From Sodiomyces alkalinus F11 (lineage: Eukaryota > Ascomycota > Sordariomycetes > Glomerellales > Plectosphaerellaceae), in assembly GCF_003711515.1 (NCBI RefSeq), contig NW_021167079.1:5023158-5087157 (forward strand): a stretch of 64,000 bases of DNA. The letters run 5' to 3'. The position numbers and the translations under genes are program-made. The first letter of the stretch is position 1. Every line of letters begins with the position of its first letter. Of the stretch, positions 9,495-20,941 are shown one piece after another. The notes below the pieces were generated by a model that saw only the letters and a list, made by a program, of their open reading frames with translations, had not been told where the DNA came from and made no database searches.

Positions 9495-12005
9495 TTAGCT
9501 GAAGTGATCACCTTCTCCTAACCGAGTCCCCACCCCCCGCCTCACACGGTTCTGATACCTTTCCTTCCGGGCCGCCTCCTCCCTCTCTTCCCTCGCCTTT
9601 TTCTTGCGTAGGTACACCGCCCTCAACGTCTCGCGAATCTGCCCTCGACCGGCGTCGTAATTGGCCCTCGCCAGCTCGACGACCTGGTCGACTTGCTCTG
9701 GCGTGTACACGAAGTTCCATGTCGACAGGAAATCCGTGGTCCCGGGGTTGATGCCCGGGACGCGGGAAGGGTTGGCCAAGAGGGGGAGATACACGACGGC
9801 TAAGCCAGCATCGGGGCGGGAGAGCTCCGTTGCCGCTTCATCATCCGTGAGGGCTCTGGAAGGCGGAGGAGGCGACTCGGTTGTACTCTCTTGCATCGTG
9901 CCGACCCAGACGGTGCAGTAGCCTAGATCTCCCGAGCCGGGCTTGCCGGGACTGAATTTGTTTGCTTCAGACGACTCGGCGGACTGGGAAGCAGCGCTTT
10001 TACCGTTGTTCTTGTTCTGGGAGTCCTGTGCCTTCTCCGCGGCTTTCTGGTGCTGCTTCGCTTCTTGCAACTTGACGTGTGCTTCCGCTGTCGTGGCAGC
10101 CTCAGCTTCTTCGAGCTGTTTCACGTGTTGTGCGGGAGTCTCGTCCGGTTTGGGCCAGCCGATGCCAATGGGCCAACCCTTGATTTTTCGCTGGCAGGCG
10201 TAACCGTCGGCCACGGCTAGCCAGTTGTCCGTCTTGATGTCCGCCGATGCGTCAAACGCGATGAGAACATCGACGTTCCGTCCGGGCCGCAGAAGCGGAT
10301 AGATGGGCAGGTTATTGCTCATACCAGCATCCATAAGTTCCAGATATTCCCGGTCGTAAATGGATGGCGGCACCGTTGGCGGCAGTTTCCCGTGCATGCC
10401 GTGGGCAAAGTTGGCGACGGTTCCCGGGTCAATTGGGTGCACCTTGCTGAGGTCATTGTAGTACCGTCCCGAGATGACTCCGTCGAGGGTTCCAAATCCC
10501 GTGATAGACCGAACGAGAGGCCGAATTTCGCGGTAATAGTGGCTTAGAGTGGCGCAAAAGGCAGAGCCGAAGACGCCCATCAGAAAGGGCATGCGGATCT
10601 CCGGTAAATGAAAGCCTTTCTCCGGGCTGACGTCCACACCCTTGTAGAACTTCCGCCCCATGGCCCAGGTGGGGATGCCGGCCCCGAACTCCTCGCAAAA
10701 CAGCTCGTAAGGAGTGACCTCAAACCATTGGAACCACGCCTCTTTCTGTCCTTCCTTTTTGGCCGATTCATCCGAAGCCGGACGCCCCGCATTGTCTAGT
10801 CCGGGAATCTCATGCCGCACGGCGGTATAGATAGGTAGCGGGTTCTGGCCGTACTGAATATGCTCGCGTTGGCTGCTCAACTTGAAGTCTCGACTGCAGA
10901 CGCCTAGCTCGCCTCTAGGAACCAGATAACGGGCGGCAAGTAGCAAGCCGTAGATGTCAACCAGGCCAAATGTGGCGCGAGGGTCACCTCGTAGCTTCTC
11001 GACGAGTCCACTTAGGAGGTATTTGTTGGTAGGGGCGGAGATGAGGGAATGGAACGCAACCGGGGGGTAGGCGATGTGGATATTGGAACGGGACTTGATA
11101 TGTTCGACCACACGGGGGAGACTCCGCCGGCCGATGGTGGAGAAGTAAAGCGCCTGAAGCCAGCAGAAGCCAGAGACACCGGCGGTGTAAGTCACACAGT
11201 CGAATAGGCCATCCTCGTCGGCAGCGAGCAGAGAGCCCGAGCCGGCAACCAGTGCGCGTAGGCCTCCGCCGGAGCCGCACGTAGCAATGACAGGTACATC
11301 GTCAGGGTGAATATCGTGTTCATCGATGCCGAGGAAACGGGCCAGGGCAGCTCGAGTGACCTTCTTACGACGGGCGAGGAACTCCTTCTCCTCGTCGCAG
11401 AGTTGGTTCGACACGCGGACAGAGGCGGAGTGTCGGATTTCGGGGTGTATGAAGGGATCGTGTGCTTCGTTCCAAATCTCGTCGGCGAGAGAGCCAGGAG
11501 CCATGGACATCTCGCGCTGCAGCTTTCGGACGTATCCCGGGATCATCTTGGACCACTCGGGAAGGATCGAGTCGACGATCTTGTCGGACAAGGCAGACCA
11601 CTCGATGGTGGCGGCGTCGGAAAAGGTTTCAAAAGCCGACGCGAAATGAGACCACGCAGCAGAGGTGCCATTTCTGTCTCTGGGTTCGTCGTCCTTGTCC
11701 TCATCGCAAACCGGCTTCCCGTCTTCAACCCGTTTTGCTGTTTCTGACAGCCGGTTAAATTCTTCGGTGGGATAAAGCCACCATGTGAAAAGGCCTGCGA
11801 AGGCGATAGCCGCAGGGATGGAAGAGGTGAACTTACGGTCGGGGGAGCGTGGTTTCTGGGAAGCACCGGTGAAGAGATGACGGCGCTGGCTTCGCGACGT
11901 CCTCCAACGCCCGTGCGGCACCCGACGAGCCATCGAATCAAGGTATAAGCATGTTGCCCATGGCCGCAGCAAGTGGGACGATGAGAGCGCCTGGACGTGT
12001 CTCAT
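9495..12005 (-). CDS. cytosolic-type phospholipase A2 (PLA2 group IV-like)
   Basis: Single-exon gene of 836 residues, expected to hydrolyse fatty acyl chains from phospholipids. The start at 12005 (MRHVQALSSS) is the first ATG in frame. The leader is basic with a hydrophobic span (IPAAIAFAGLFTWWLYP, about 65-80), fitting a mitochondrial or other membrane-attached form. The catalytic domain has the oxyanion glycine loop CGSGGGLRALVAG (about 240), the nucleophile motif TAGVSGFCW (Ser in GVSG, about 273) and the Asp motif LMDAGMSNNLP (about 557). These are the Ser-Asp dyad elements of cPLA2 catalytic domains. The linker after FDASADIKTDNW is alanine-, lysine- and glutamine-rich, and the tail is charged. 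Length fits filamentous fungal homologues such as Aspergillus plaA. No C2 domain is visible. Confidence 0.88.
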   Translation of the reverse strand: MRHVQALSSSHLLRPWATCLYLDSMARRVPHGRWRTSRSQRRHLFTGASQKPRSPDRKFTSSIPAAIAFAGLFTWWLYPTEEFNRLSETAKRVEDGKPVCDEDKDDEPRDRNGTSAAWSHFASAFETFSDAATIEWSALSDKIVDSILPEWSKMIPGYVRKLQREMSMAPGSLADEIWNEAHDPFIHPEIRHSASVRVSNQLCDEEKEFLARRKKVTRAALARFLGIDEHDIHPDDVPVIATCGSGGGLRALVAGSGSLLAADEDGLFDCVTYTAGVSGFCWLQALYFSTIGRRSLPRVVEHIKSRSNIHIAYPPVAFHSLISAPTNKYLLSGLVEKLRGDPRATFGLVDIYGLLLAARYLVPRGELGVCSRDFKLSSQREHIQYGQNPLPIYTAVRHEIPGLDNAGRPASDESAKKEGQKEAWFQWFEVTPYELFCEEFGAGIPTWAMGRKFYKGVDVSPEKGFHLPEIRMPFLMGVFGSAFCATLSHYYREIRPLVRSITGFGTLDGVISGRYYNDLSKVHPIDPGTVANFAHGMHGKLPPTVPPSIYDREYLELMDAGMSNNLPIYPLLRPGRNVDVLIAFDASADIKTDNWLAVADGYACQRKIKGWPIGIGWPKPDETPAQHVKQLEEAEAATTAEAHVKLQEAKQHQKAAEKAQDSQNKNNGKSAASQSAESSEANKFSPGKPGSGDLGYCTVWVGTMQESTTESPPPPSRALTDDEAATELSRPDAGLAVVYLPLLANPSRVPGINPGTTDFLSTWNFVYTPEQVDQVVELARANYDAGRGQIRETLRAVYLRKKKAREEREEAARKERYQNRVRRGVGTRLGEGDHFS

Positions 12006-13347
12006 GGTGTCTGTGGTGGCGGGATGCGAGAGGAACAGGAACCAAGGAGTTGAAACATGACAAGCCGTGTGGCGTGCCACCGGCGGTAGTTGATAGTGAT
12101 TGTGTAGGAGTGCTTGTTGATAGAATGGTGTAGAATGGTACCGGTGCCTGGTTGTTGTCTGTGACGTTGATGCTCCCAGCAAGCTATATACCGTAAGGTA
12201 CGAAGGAAGCTGCTGTTGTATCCGTAAAATGTGTTTTCGTTTCAGGAAGCTAGGAAGCACCACGCAGAACCCAGAACGTCTGAATCATGCTCTCATTTTT
12301 GATTAGGTCTTGACGCCCGGTACGCGGTGTTGTGCTCCCCTGGTAGTTGACTGAGGGGCGAGAACGTTGTCGAGATTCACGGGGAATGTGTGTTGACATT
12401 TCCGTTTCTACCTTAGTCGCGAGTCCCTCACAGGAAGGAAACCTCTGGGCTGTTCGGAACAGGTGTGACATCATTGAAGCCCGGTCCAAAATAGGAAAAG
12501 CGGATTGCTAATAAGGTACTTGATAGTACACGGAACTCATGCAAAGACATAAGTATCATCTTAACTGCTACCGCCCGCTTCCGGACGCTATGGTGAAATG
12601 GCTCTAATTGGTCAATGGCTGCGGTCTCTTTCGTTAGTCTCATATCTCAGAGGGTTCATTTTTTTAGTGAATATTGTATAATTGCATTAGGTTCCCACCC
12701 CCCTTTCCGAATTCACAGTTGACCGTCTAACCTTCATCACCAGAATCGGCAACCTCGAAAACCTGAGCACACGGTCAGAATCAAGCAACGCGTCAAGACC
12801 ATGGATAATATGAATACGAAGCATTACCTCATAATCATGGACTTGTATTGATCCAATGTCATTATTAGGCCTGTTTTCATTAATTCTTCACTCGATTGCA
12901 TTGAGTCTGGCACAACTCGAGGCAACCCAGTCAGTAAATGTTGCCGTCTCTGGAGTCTGGTCTGGCTCCATTCATGAGAAGTCTGCATCGCTTGGGGTTA
13001 TATTCTCTTTATTGTGGGAGCACATATACAAGGATTACCTTCATATGTAAGGGTAGTTTCGGAGCCGGAGCCAGGGAGTTGGGCCCCTTTTTCTTCTTTT
13101 GGCTAGGGTGCCGCCTTGATATTGTTCTGAAATCCCGATGCCATTGTTCTACCCATAATGTCCTCCTGCCTGCGTATCTAGATGTTGCACGCTGCCAACC
13201 ATCACCCCTACTGGATGCTACCCTCGGATACGGGTGGCTCGAAGATCACCATGCAGCGCAGCCACTCCGATCTCCAATCGGCTCATAGAACTGATCCCTT
13301 ATAACTCGAAGCAAGTCGCCTAGATTCTGGTCTCTCGTCTCTACATC
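12006..13347. other. divergent spacer between PLA2 and FMO genes
   Basis: About 1.3 kb of promoter sequence for two divergent genes. Small frames, such as one at 12856, have a hydrophobic start but no further gene-like features or splice partners that I can support. Confidence 0.45.
12185..12190 (-). promoter_or_regulatory. candidate TATA box of the phospholipase gene
   Basis: TATATA lies about 180 nt upstream of the phospholipase ATG, on the correct side and in a plausible place for a fungal core promoter. No other evidence supports it. Confidence 0.3.
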
Positions 13348-15494
13348 ATGAACCAGCGAGAAATGTTCTGGAGGTCTTCACGTTCTGCTTCCTGGGTCCC
13401 CATCTCGTTCAATCCGCGGGCATTTGACTGGCAAGCTTCCGAAATGGGCCGCCCCTTGCTTCCTCAAGGCGTTCAACCCGCCACCGTTAAGGTCGCTGTC
13501 ATCGGCGCAGGTAATAGCGATACCACTCCCCTCCCCCTCCCCCTCCCCCTCCCCCTCTGGAACCATGCTTGAGTTACTGACGCAGTTAATGGACGAGCAG
13601 GCCCAGCAGGGTTATCTTCGCTTAAGGAGCTCCGGGAGGTGGGGTTTGACGTGACAGTGTACGAGAGACGGTCTGATGTTGGCGGCATCTTCACCGTCTC
13701 GGGTGACCCGACAGTTACGTCGGCCACCGACTGGACGAGATCTCAGCTCAGCAAATATATTGTAAACAACGCCCATCTGAACGTTTGTGGACGTGGGATG
13801 GCTAATACCGCAGATACCAGTCACCCATGTCTGATTTCCCTTTCCCGGACGGTAGGGCATGCATTCTTTCTATCTGGTTAGGGGAGACATCGACTGACCA
13901 TTGTCTAGAGACTTCACTTTATGTATCCTCCAGGGAATGGTCTGAATATTATCGTCAGTATGCGAGACACTTCAAATTATACGTCCATATTAGATTCGAC
14001 ATGGTCGTGAAGGTTATCACTCGGGATCATGATAATGCGAAATGGCTCGTTTACCTCGAGGGCCAAACAGACCCCGAGCCGTTTGACAAAGTAGTCTTCG
14101 CTTCAGGCTCGGAGGCCAAAGCCATAAGGCCTGTGATTGAAGGACTCGATGTGTTCGAGGGCCAATTCTTGCATGGCCAAGCATACAAGAGGTACGAAAA
14201 CTCCATGCCGCATCCAATAATTCGAGTCTAATCGTCGTTCAGTCCCGTAGACTTCAAGGACGAGAATGTCGTCGTACTTGGAATGGGCAATTCTGCTGCC
14301 GATACCGCGTCTGTAAGTCTCCCACCAGCTGCTCCCTGTGACCGAGAAGGCTATACCTGTGACTTGTTTGGGCTCTTACCCGCTGTATCACTACCTTAGG
14401 AGCTCACCGGTCACGCTTCCAACGTCTACCTGTCCCACAGGCGAGGCGCGAGAATCGTCCCGCGGAGTAACGAAGATGGACCCATGGACACCTTTTTCTC
14501 TTGGAAAAAGCTCCGGCTCGGTTTTTGGGCAGAACACTACGTACCAGGCCTTTTCCAGCTCATCGTCGACGGCCTGATACAACGTCGCGCCATCCAAAGT
14601 CGCGATGCCGAAAGTGACAGAAGTGACAGCGGCAGCGGCAGCGGAACTGTTGAAACCGACCCTGGGTCCACTAAGCCGGACCACGCGGAATGCGAAACCA
14701 GAAGTGCAGTCTCTGACCGGAGCATCGAAGGAGACGGAGGCCACCTCATATGCAGCGACCATCTCGTGCCTCTCGTGCAGCAAGGCAAGATCCAATCGGT
14801 CCGTGGGATCCGGCGATTCACAGGTCCCCGGTCCCTAGAGTTGGACGACGGTTCCGTTTTGGAAGAGATAGATGCCGTTATCGCGTGCACGGGGTACCGC
14901 CCCGACTTCTCCCTGTTGCCGGACCTCACCTTCACGCAGCTCGGCGACGATCTGCCCCCCTTTCCGGACCTGTTCCAGAACATCTTCCCCCCGGCTTACG
15001 GCGACTCGCTGGCGTGCCTGAATTACGGCATCGTCACCGAAAGCGCGGCCCCTTTCCGCGAGTTGCAGGCTATGGCGGTGGCGCAGGTGTGGGCGGGCAG
15101 GTCGCCGCTCCCACCGCGGGAGGCCATGGAGCGCCAGGTCGATGATTACCAGCAATGGCTCGGCTGGCGGATGCGGGTTTTAACCGGCACGTATTTCGGC
15201 AAGGGCAGGATGTACCCATGGATGAAGTTTCTGCACCGGACAGCCGGCACGGGCATGTATGAGCATATGAGCTGGGGTTGGCGCGGCTGGTGGTTTTGGT
15301 TACGGGAGAGACGGGTGTGCGGAATGATGGGTTGGGGTGTCTATTCGCCACATATGTACCGGCTTTTCGAGACAGGCAAACGGAGTGCTTGGCCCGGGGC
15401 GCGAGACGCGATCATTCGGGTCAATGAGGAACGGGAAAGGGCGTTCCCTAGGAACAAGAAACATGACAAGAAGCAGGCGAAGAACAAGGTATAA
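13348..15494 (+). CDS. flavin-containing monooxygenase
   Basis: Six exons (13348-13510, 13601-13761, 13821-13851, 13909-14191, 14243-14312, 14400-15494) give 600 residues. The frame is kept and every acceptor is AG. The enzyme should use FAD and NADPH to oxygenate nitrogen- or sulfur-containing substrates. The FAD site VAVIGAGPAGLSSLKEL spans intron 1 (about 49-65). Then come the FMO signature FEGQFLHGQAY (about 197-207) and the NADPH site VVVLGMGNSAADTAS (about 222-236). ACTGYRPDF comes later. Intron 1 carries a CTCCCC-type microsatellite (about 13526-13557). Exon 3 is only 31 nt and encodes SPMSDFPFPD, a stretch well conserved in the family. The C-terminal half is longer than in mammalian FMOs. 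The small exons are my reading and could differ by a few residues. Confidence 0.85.
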
Positions 15495-16089
15495 GAGAGG
15501 CTGCGAGAGACGACGGTGTCAGTTGGACGAAGATTTTCCTTTGTATCCAATTTCCCGGTTCAGTGCGAGAGAACATACTTTCTTTAGAGTGTTTTTTTTT
15601 GTTATATACTTCTCGCATTGATCAAATAGGATCGAGTGTTGTTCAACTCACTCGAGTTTTTTTGGTTTGTTCCTCTTGGAGTCTTGTCTCCCACCGGTTC
15701 ACACCGAGGCACACCGAGCTGTATGCCGAAGGAATGGGCAGGGTTGAGAGCCCGTCCACGGGTCGCCCATCATGACGGGGTCCGCCCCCCCTTTTTTCAA
15801 TTTCTTTTTTCAAGCCCGTGATGAAGACGATGTTGACAAGTGAGCTGGGCTTACATACTATCCGCAGTGATTTGGCATTCTTGCCTATTCCTGCTGTTTT
15901 CGCCATTGACTTCTTCAGCGTCAGTTAGGGCTTTGCTTGCCAGACCTACAGAATCGGGGAGACATGTGGTGTTTTCCCGGCTTTCAGGGGTTCCTGTAGA
16001 CAAGTCTCGTGCGTTGTGATGCAAGCTGGCGCATCACAATTACGATGTACCGAGCAACCTCGTCCCAACACCCGGCATAAGGTACGGTG

Positions 16090-16141
<52 letters not shown>

Positions 16142-17372
16142 AACCTCACACTCCGTATTCCGTATCCGTACAGAGTAGCGGAGTCAAACGGATGTCACTG
16201 ACCTTGATGCTTTGTCTGTCAAAGTGCGAAGTAGGGAGACATCAACCAGTCGTGTGTACGGATACCTATCCGTAGTGTACACGAGCTTGCTTGCTCCCCA
16301 GTCTTCACAGCCGAGCAATTGGTCTCATTTGGACATGCGAGAAACCTGACCAATCAAAAGCGTTCTCTGGGGAGCACGACCCGGCCATCATCCCAGTGTT
16401 TCCCCTGTCCTGGGTCAAGCAAATGAGTGCTAGTCCTCATTAGGATTAGTCCTTTAAAGTACCCCTTTTTACCATTTACGAGGCGCGGGACTTGGGAGAT
16501 AGATGTGGGGAAAAAAGAAAAAGAACGAAAAAAAGACAAGAGAAAAAAAAGGAAAACAAAATGGAAAGGAGCAAAAAGGACAGAGCGAGAAAGGGACTGC
16601 TTAATAAGACGGACAGTTGGCAAGGGGAAGCTGGCAGGAAGTCCCCCCCCGTCCCTGAAACAGAGTCGCACCGCACAGTTCAGCACCAATCTTATTGAAT
16701 CTTTTCCAGGTGTCCACTTATTAGGTTGCTGGCTAAGGCGACCCATCTCTCTCCTAGATCCTAACTAAATTATTTTTCGTGCCTATTCTATCGACCCAAC
16801 CCGTCACCCGTCACCCTTCTCCCGTTCCAATTCATCACCTTCGTCGTCTCTACTTGACGTCTCTTAATTCTAACTTCCCAGCCTTGGGACTTCAGAACGC
16901 TCGCTCGTCTACTGATTTTTATTCTTTTCTTTTTCTCGTCGGCTCACTTACACTGCACCCTCAGGCAGATAATCTTACTTGCTAACCCCCTGGGTTTGTC
17001 CATCGTTGCGACATCTCTCAATACGCGACTAGTCGTCATCTCTTCTTCGGTATGTTTTCATCAATGTTTCTCATCGGGGCTATGTCAATGCCCACGGCAA
17101 GGCCCTAGGTCAAAGAAGGCACGTTGCGTCGAGACCTCCTCGTCGTGGTGCCTTGGCCTTGGCCGTATTCGTGCCTTCTGCCATCTCAGCGGATTCGATT
17201 GCCCCTTTCCCTTTCCCTATTCTGCTCTTCCCACTGGCTTCAATTCCCCCCCTTATTCAAGTTGGCTTACCCTTCTCTGACTCTGGTCCATCGTACTTGC
17301 TAACCGTCACCGTCACTCTTCCTAGACACTGCCATTTCTCATCCGACCTCCGATCCTTCGTCCTTTTGGAAA
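15495..17372. other. long spacer upstream of septin
   Basis: No gene is supported in 1.9 kb. It holds a TG microsatellite (16093-16139), a purine block at about 16500-16570, and a pyrimidine-rich leader from about 16780 to the septin ATG that is likely promoter and 5' UTR. Confidence 0.5.
16093..16139. repeat. (TG)n microsatellite
   Basis: An uninterrupted TG dinucleotide run of about 23 units in non-coding sequence. Confidence 0.95.
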
Positions 17373-19645
17373 ATGGGTAAGCTACGATATCATATCCCGT
17401 CAAACCTCATGCAACACAGTGAGCACAGGGAAGGCAAGAGGATTCTGCGCTGGCTGCCATTCATCCGTGACGCGTACTACAATCCCTCTGGGTCTCTAGC
17501 CAATGCTCTGGCATCTTCTCTGAGTATATCACGGCATTTGACAGACAAGGAACGACGCACGCGTTATTCGCATACACGAGAAGCTTTCCGGAGAGAAGAA
17601 AACGCGTCAATTCAGTTCCCGAACGCGTGGCTGTCGTGCTGCATCTGCAGAGGTTCTTGGTCATGGCTGGATACGTCAAGCGAATGTCAGAGCTTTTACC
17701 TCGATCAAAACAACGACAGCGATGCCTCGACCACTCAACAGGATGCCATTTCGATGTATTTCTCCCCAAGGTCCAGCAGTCTGCCGCACCGGAAGGATGT
17801 CGGAGCCTATCCTCTCGCAGTTCATGCCCTAGTACACTCCAAAAGCATGCTGAGCCCATGAAGGCATCGTACCTTAATGGACCTCAACAACCAACGGCCG
17901 AAGAGTTCTTCCGTAATACAGTGGATGCCCTATCCTATGCGACTTCATCTGGATCTGCCTCACCTGCCACGCCGGAGAATGTGGCCCGTATTCCGACCAT
18001 TATCGTGGATTCTCCCGGACGGACCCCGTGCTAACCATTTTGACAATCGTCGGCGCAAGCTCCTCTTGCCTTCCCAAGCCACTGTCATATCATGAGACGT
18101 TTTACTTACCCATGCTGGCGGCCGCTAACTGGTCCCGTGCTTAGATTCCGCCGACGCTTCTCCCGCTGGCTCCCCCCCGCCTCAGGCGCTCGCCGTGGCC
18201 CCTACCCCGCCGAGTGCGTTGTCTATCCGCTCCTCAACGACCGAGCCGGTTGAACTGTGCTGACCTCAATTGATAGCTGCGTCGTCTACTGACCTGCGGA
18301 ACATTGTCCGCCGCAAACTAACCGGGTACGTTGGTTTTGCCAACCTTCCCAACCAGTGGCACCGCAAGAGCGTCCGCAAGGGCTTCAACTTCAATGTCAT
18401 GGTCGTCGGTGAGTTTGCTACATCCCGCAACATATTGCTATGGTTGCCTGTATCTGACCCGGATTCTAGGTGAATCCGGCCTTGGCAAGTCGACCCTCGT
18501 CAATACGCTCTTCAACACTTCGCTGTACCCCCCTAAGGAGCGCAAGGGCCCTAGCCTCGACATTGTTCCGAAGACCGTCTCTATTCAGTCTATCAGCGCT
18601 GATATCGAGGAGGCTGGTGTCCGCCTGCGTCTGACCGTCGTCGACACTCCCGGCTTCGGTGATTTTGTTAACAACGACGAGTCGTGGCGCCCTATCGTCG
18701 ACAACATTGAACAGCGCTACGATGCCTATCTCGACGCCGAGAACAAGGTCAACCGGATGAACATTGTCGACAATCGTATCCACGCCTGCGTGTTTTTCAT
18801 TCAGCCTACTGGCCACTCCCTCAAGCCTCTGGACATCGAGGTTATGCGTCGCCTTCACACCAAGGTCAACCTGATCCCCGTCATTGCCAAGGCTGATACC
18901 CTTACCGACGAGGAGATTAGCAGCTTCAAGGCTCGGGTATGTCATTGATGGTGATTCGCGTTTTGTGACCTACCATTTAGTAACTGATATCCTTCCCCCG
19001 CAGATTTTGGCCGACATCAAGTACCATGGTATTCAGATCTTTGAGGGTCCGCGGTACGAGCTGGACGACGAAGAGACCATTGCCGAGAACAACGAGATCA
19101 TGTCTAAGGTCCCCTTCGCTGTTGTCGGTGCTGGTAACGAGGTCACCACGCCCGATGGCCGCAAGGTCCGCGGTCGTGCCTACCCCTGGGGCATCATCGA
19201 GGTCGACAATGAGGAACACTGCGACTTTGTCAAGCTGCGCCAGATGCTTATCCGCACCCACATGGAGGAGCTCAAGGAGCACACCAACAACATCCTGTAC
19301 GAGAACTACCGTACCGACAAGCTGATCGCCATGGGCGTGTCTCAGGACCCCAGCGTCTTCAAGGAGGTCAACCCTGCCGTCAAGCAGGAGGAGGAGCGTG
19401 CCCTCCACGAGCAGAAGCTTGCCAAGATGGAGGCCGAGATGAAGATGGTGTTCCAGCAGAAGGTGACCGAGAAGGAGAGCAAGCTCAAGCAGAGCGAAGA
19501 AGAGCTATACGCCCGCCATCGCGAGATGAAGGAGCAGCTAGAACGCCAACGGATGGACCTCGAGGAGAAGAAGCAGCGCATCGAAAGCGGTCGGCCCATG
19601 GATGGCAAGGAGGGCAAGAAGCGGGGAGGCTTCTCACTCCGTTGA
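17373..19645 (+). CDS. CDC3: septin CDC3 (AspB type)
   Basis: GTP-binding septin that polymerises at septation and polarity sites. Exons 17373-17376, 18145-18213, 18277-18408, 18470-18936 and 19004-19645 give 437 residues. Exon 1 is just ATGG before a perfect GTAAGC donor, so intron 1 is 768 nt long; its end has GCTAAC and TTAG. The N-terminus reads [13 protein letters not shown], then the basic pre-domain [19 protein letters not shown]. Nucleotide motifs are G1 GESGLGKS (about 69-76), G3 DTPGFGDF (about 126) and G4 AKADT (about 208), plus the septin unique element. The C-terminal coiled coil runs from about 345 to 425 with [19 protein letters not shown], a hallmark of the Cdc3 group. The tiny first exon is the least certain part; the rest is secure. 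Confidence 0.92.
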
Positions 19646-20941
19646 GGGATTATCGGCACCTCTTTGGCGACGGCCGATGGCTCCTAGCCCGATTTGCCTT
19701 TCTTTTTCTACGACCATGTTTGAGTACCCCATGATGCCCATACACTTACAGCTCAACGCGTTTCTTTGTTTTTATTATTATTATCTTTTTCATTTTCACC
19801 AGCTTCTGGACCCTTCGCCTCTAATCATATCCTCTCTCCACTCGGCAGCCTACGTTGAATCAAAACTACCAAGCGAGATTTGAGCTTCTGGGAAGCTAAT
19901 CTCGGACGGCTCATGGAGTTTGAGAAACCAAAAACGATGTTAAGGTCGGGCTCGGCCTTTTTTCGCCCCTGCAACCTCTTGACCTGGAGGAACAAAAGGG
20001 GCATGAAAGCCGTGGCGAGAAGCGAGGATCGGAAAGAACACAGCGTTGCGATGATCGTCCCGCAGGGCGGTCCACCACTGAGGCCACGGCGTCTTTCCTA
20101 TACTTAATCAACGACATCATGCTTGATACCTTGTTTGTATCCTGCCCATCCGCCCCTGTCTTGGCTCCTTCAAACCTTCTTTCATATGACGTGGGAAGGT
20201 CGAGTAATAAAGCGATGGATGCGTGTAATGTACCTACTTGAGGTAGCAAGAGTAATTCAGGTTTGGGAAAAACGAAAAAAAAAAACAGGATAGGACAGGA
20301 AGAGGCGAAGGCGTGGACGATGACATTGTTGACTGATGGTCGGTTCCGTCGGTTCTACGGTTCTTTTTGGGGCGTCTTCCGACTCCTTTTGTTTTCTTAG
20401 CACGTTGGTTTTCCTTGCGGTATTCCCCTTCCGCCACTCTCTCGCTAGTCTCAGTTTGCTTCCTGTGTCAATTGTAAATCGTTTCCCTGTATCTGTGCCA
20501 GCTATCAACAAGTCCGTCTGCGTAGCACGCTTGCTTCCCTTGTGTCTCTCGGAAACCACGTCTGCATCGGGAGATGGAGGGGTTGTGCATTAAAGAGTTA
20601 TTCCGGATCCTCTATGGCGAGGTCTATGAGGGCGATACCGATATGGTTCTCACTTGGAAGAGACTAAGGTCCGTTGCCCTCAAGGAGTCAAAGACGCACA
20701 AATTCGCAATGTGAGAACGTCGTGTGGTGACAGTCAAAACAGAAATATTGATACATTCATCTAAGATGACCCAAATAGCCCCTTACCTCCCTCCGTCTTC
20801 TGCATCCAACTTGGTAGTAGATGGTACATGTTATCTTGCCCGTGGTTTCGTTTGGGTTTCTGTGTTGTACAGTTCATGACACCTATTTCTCTCATCCAAC
20901 AACCTATATACCCCCCCGCCCACACAATCGTAGCAGCGCGT
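19646..20941. other. convergent spacer
   Basis: Between the septin and NAM9 3' ends. It contains ATT triplet runs near 19771 and A-rich patches, and no supported gene. Confidence 0.5.

Noticed and set aside
12856..13050. 64-residue plus frame with a hydrophobic N-terminus
   Set aside because: It looks like a signal peptide start but has no continuing exon or features; left as spacer.
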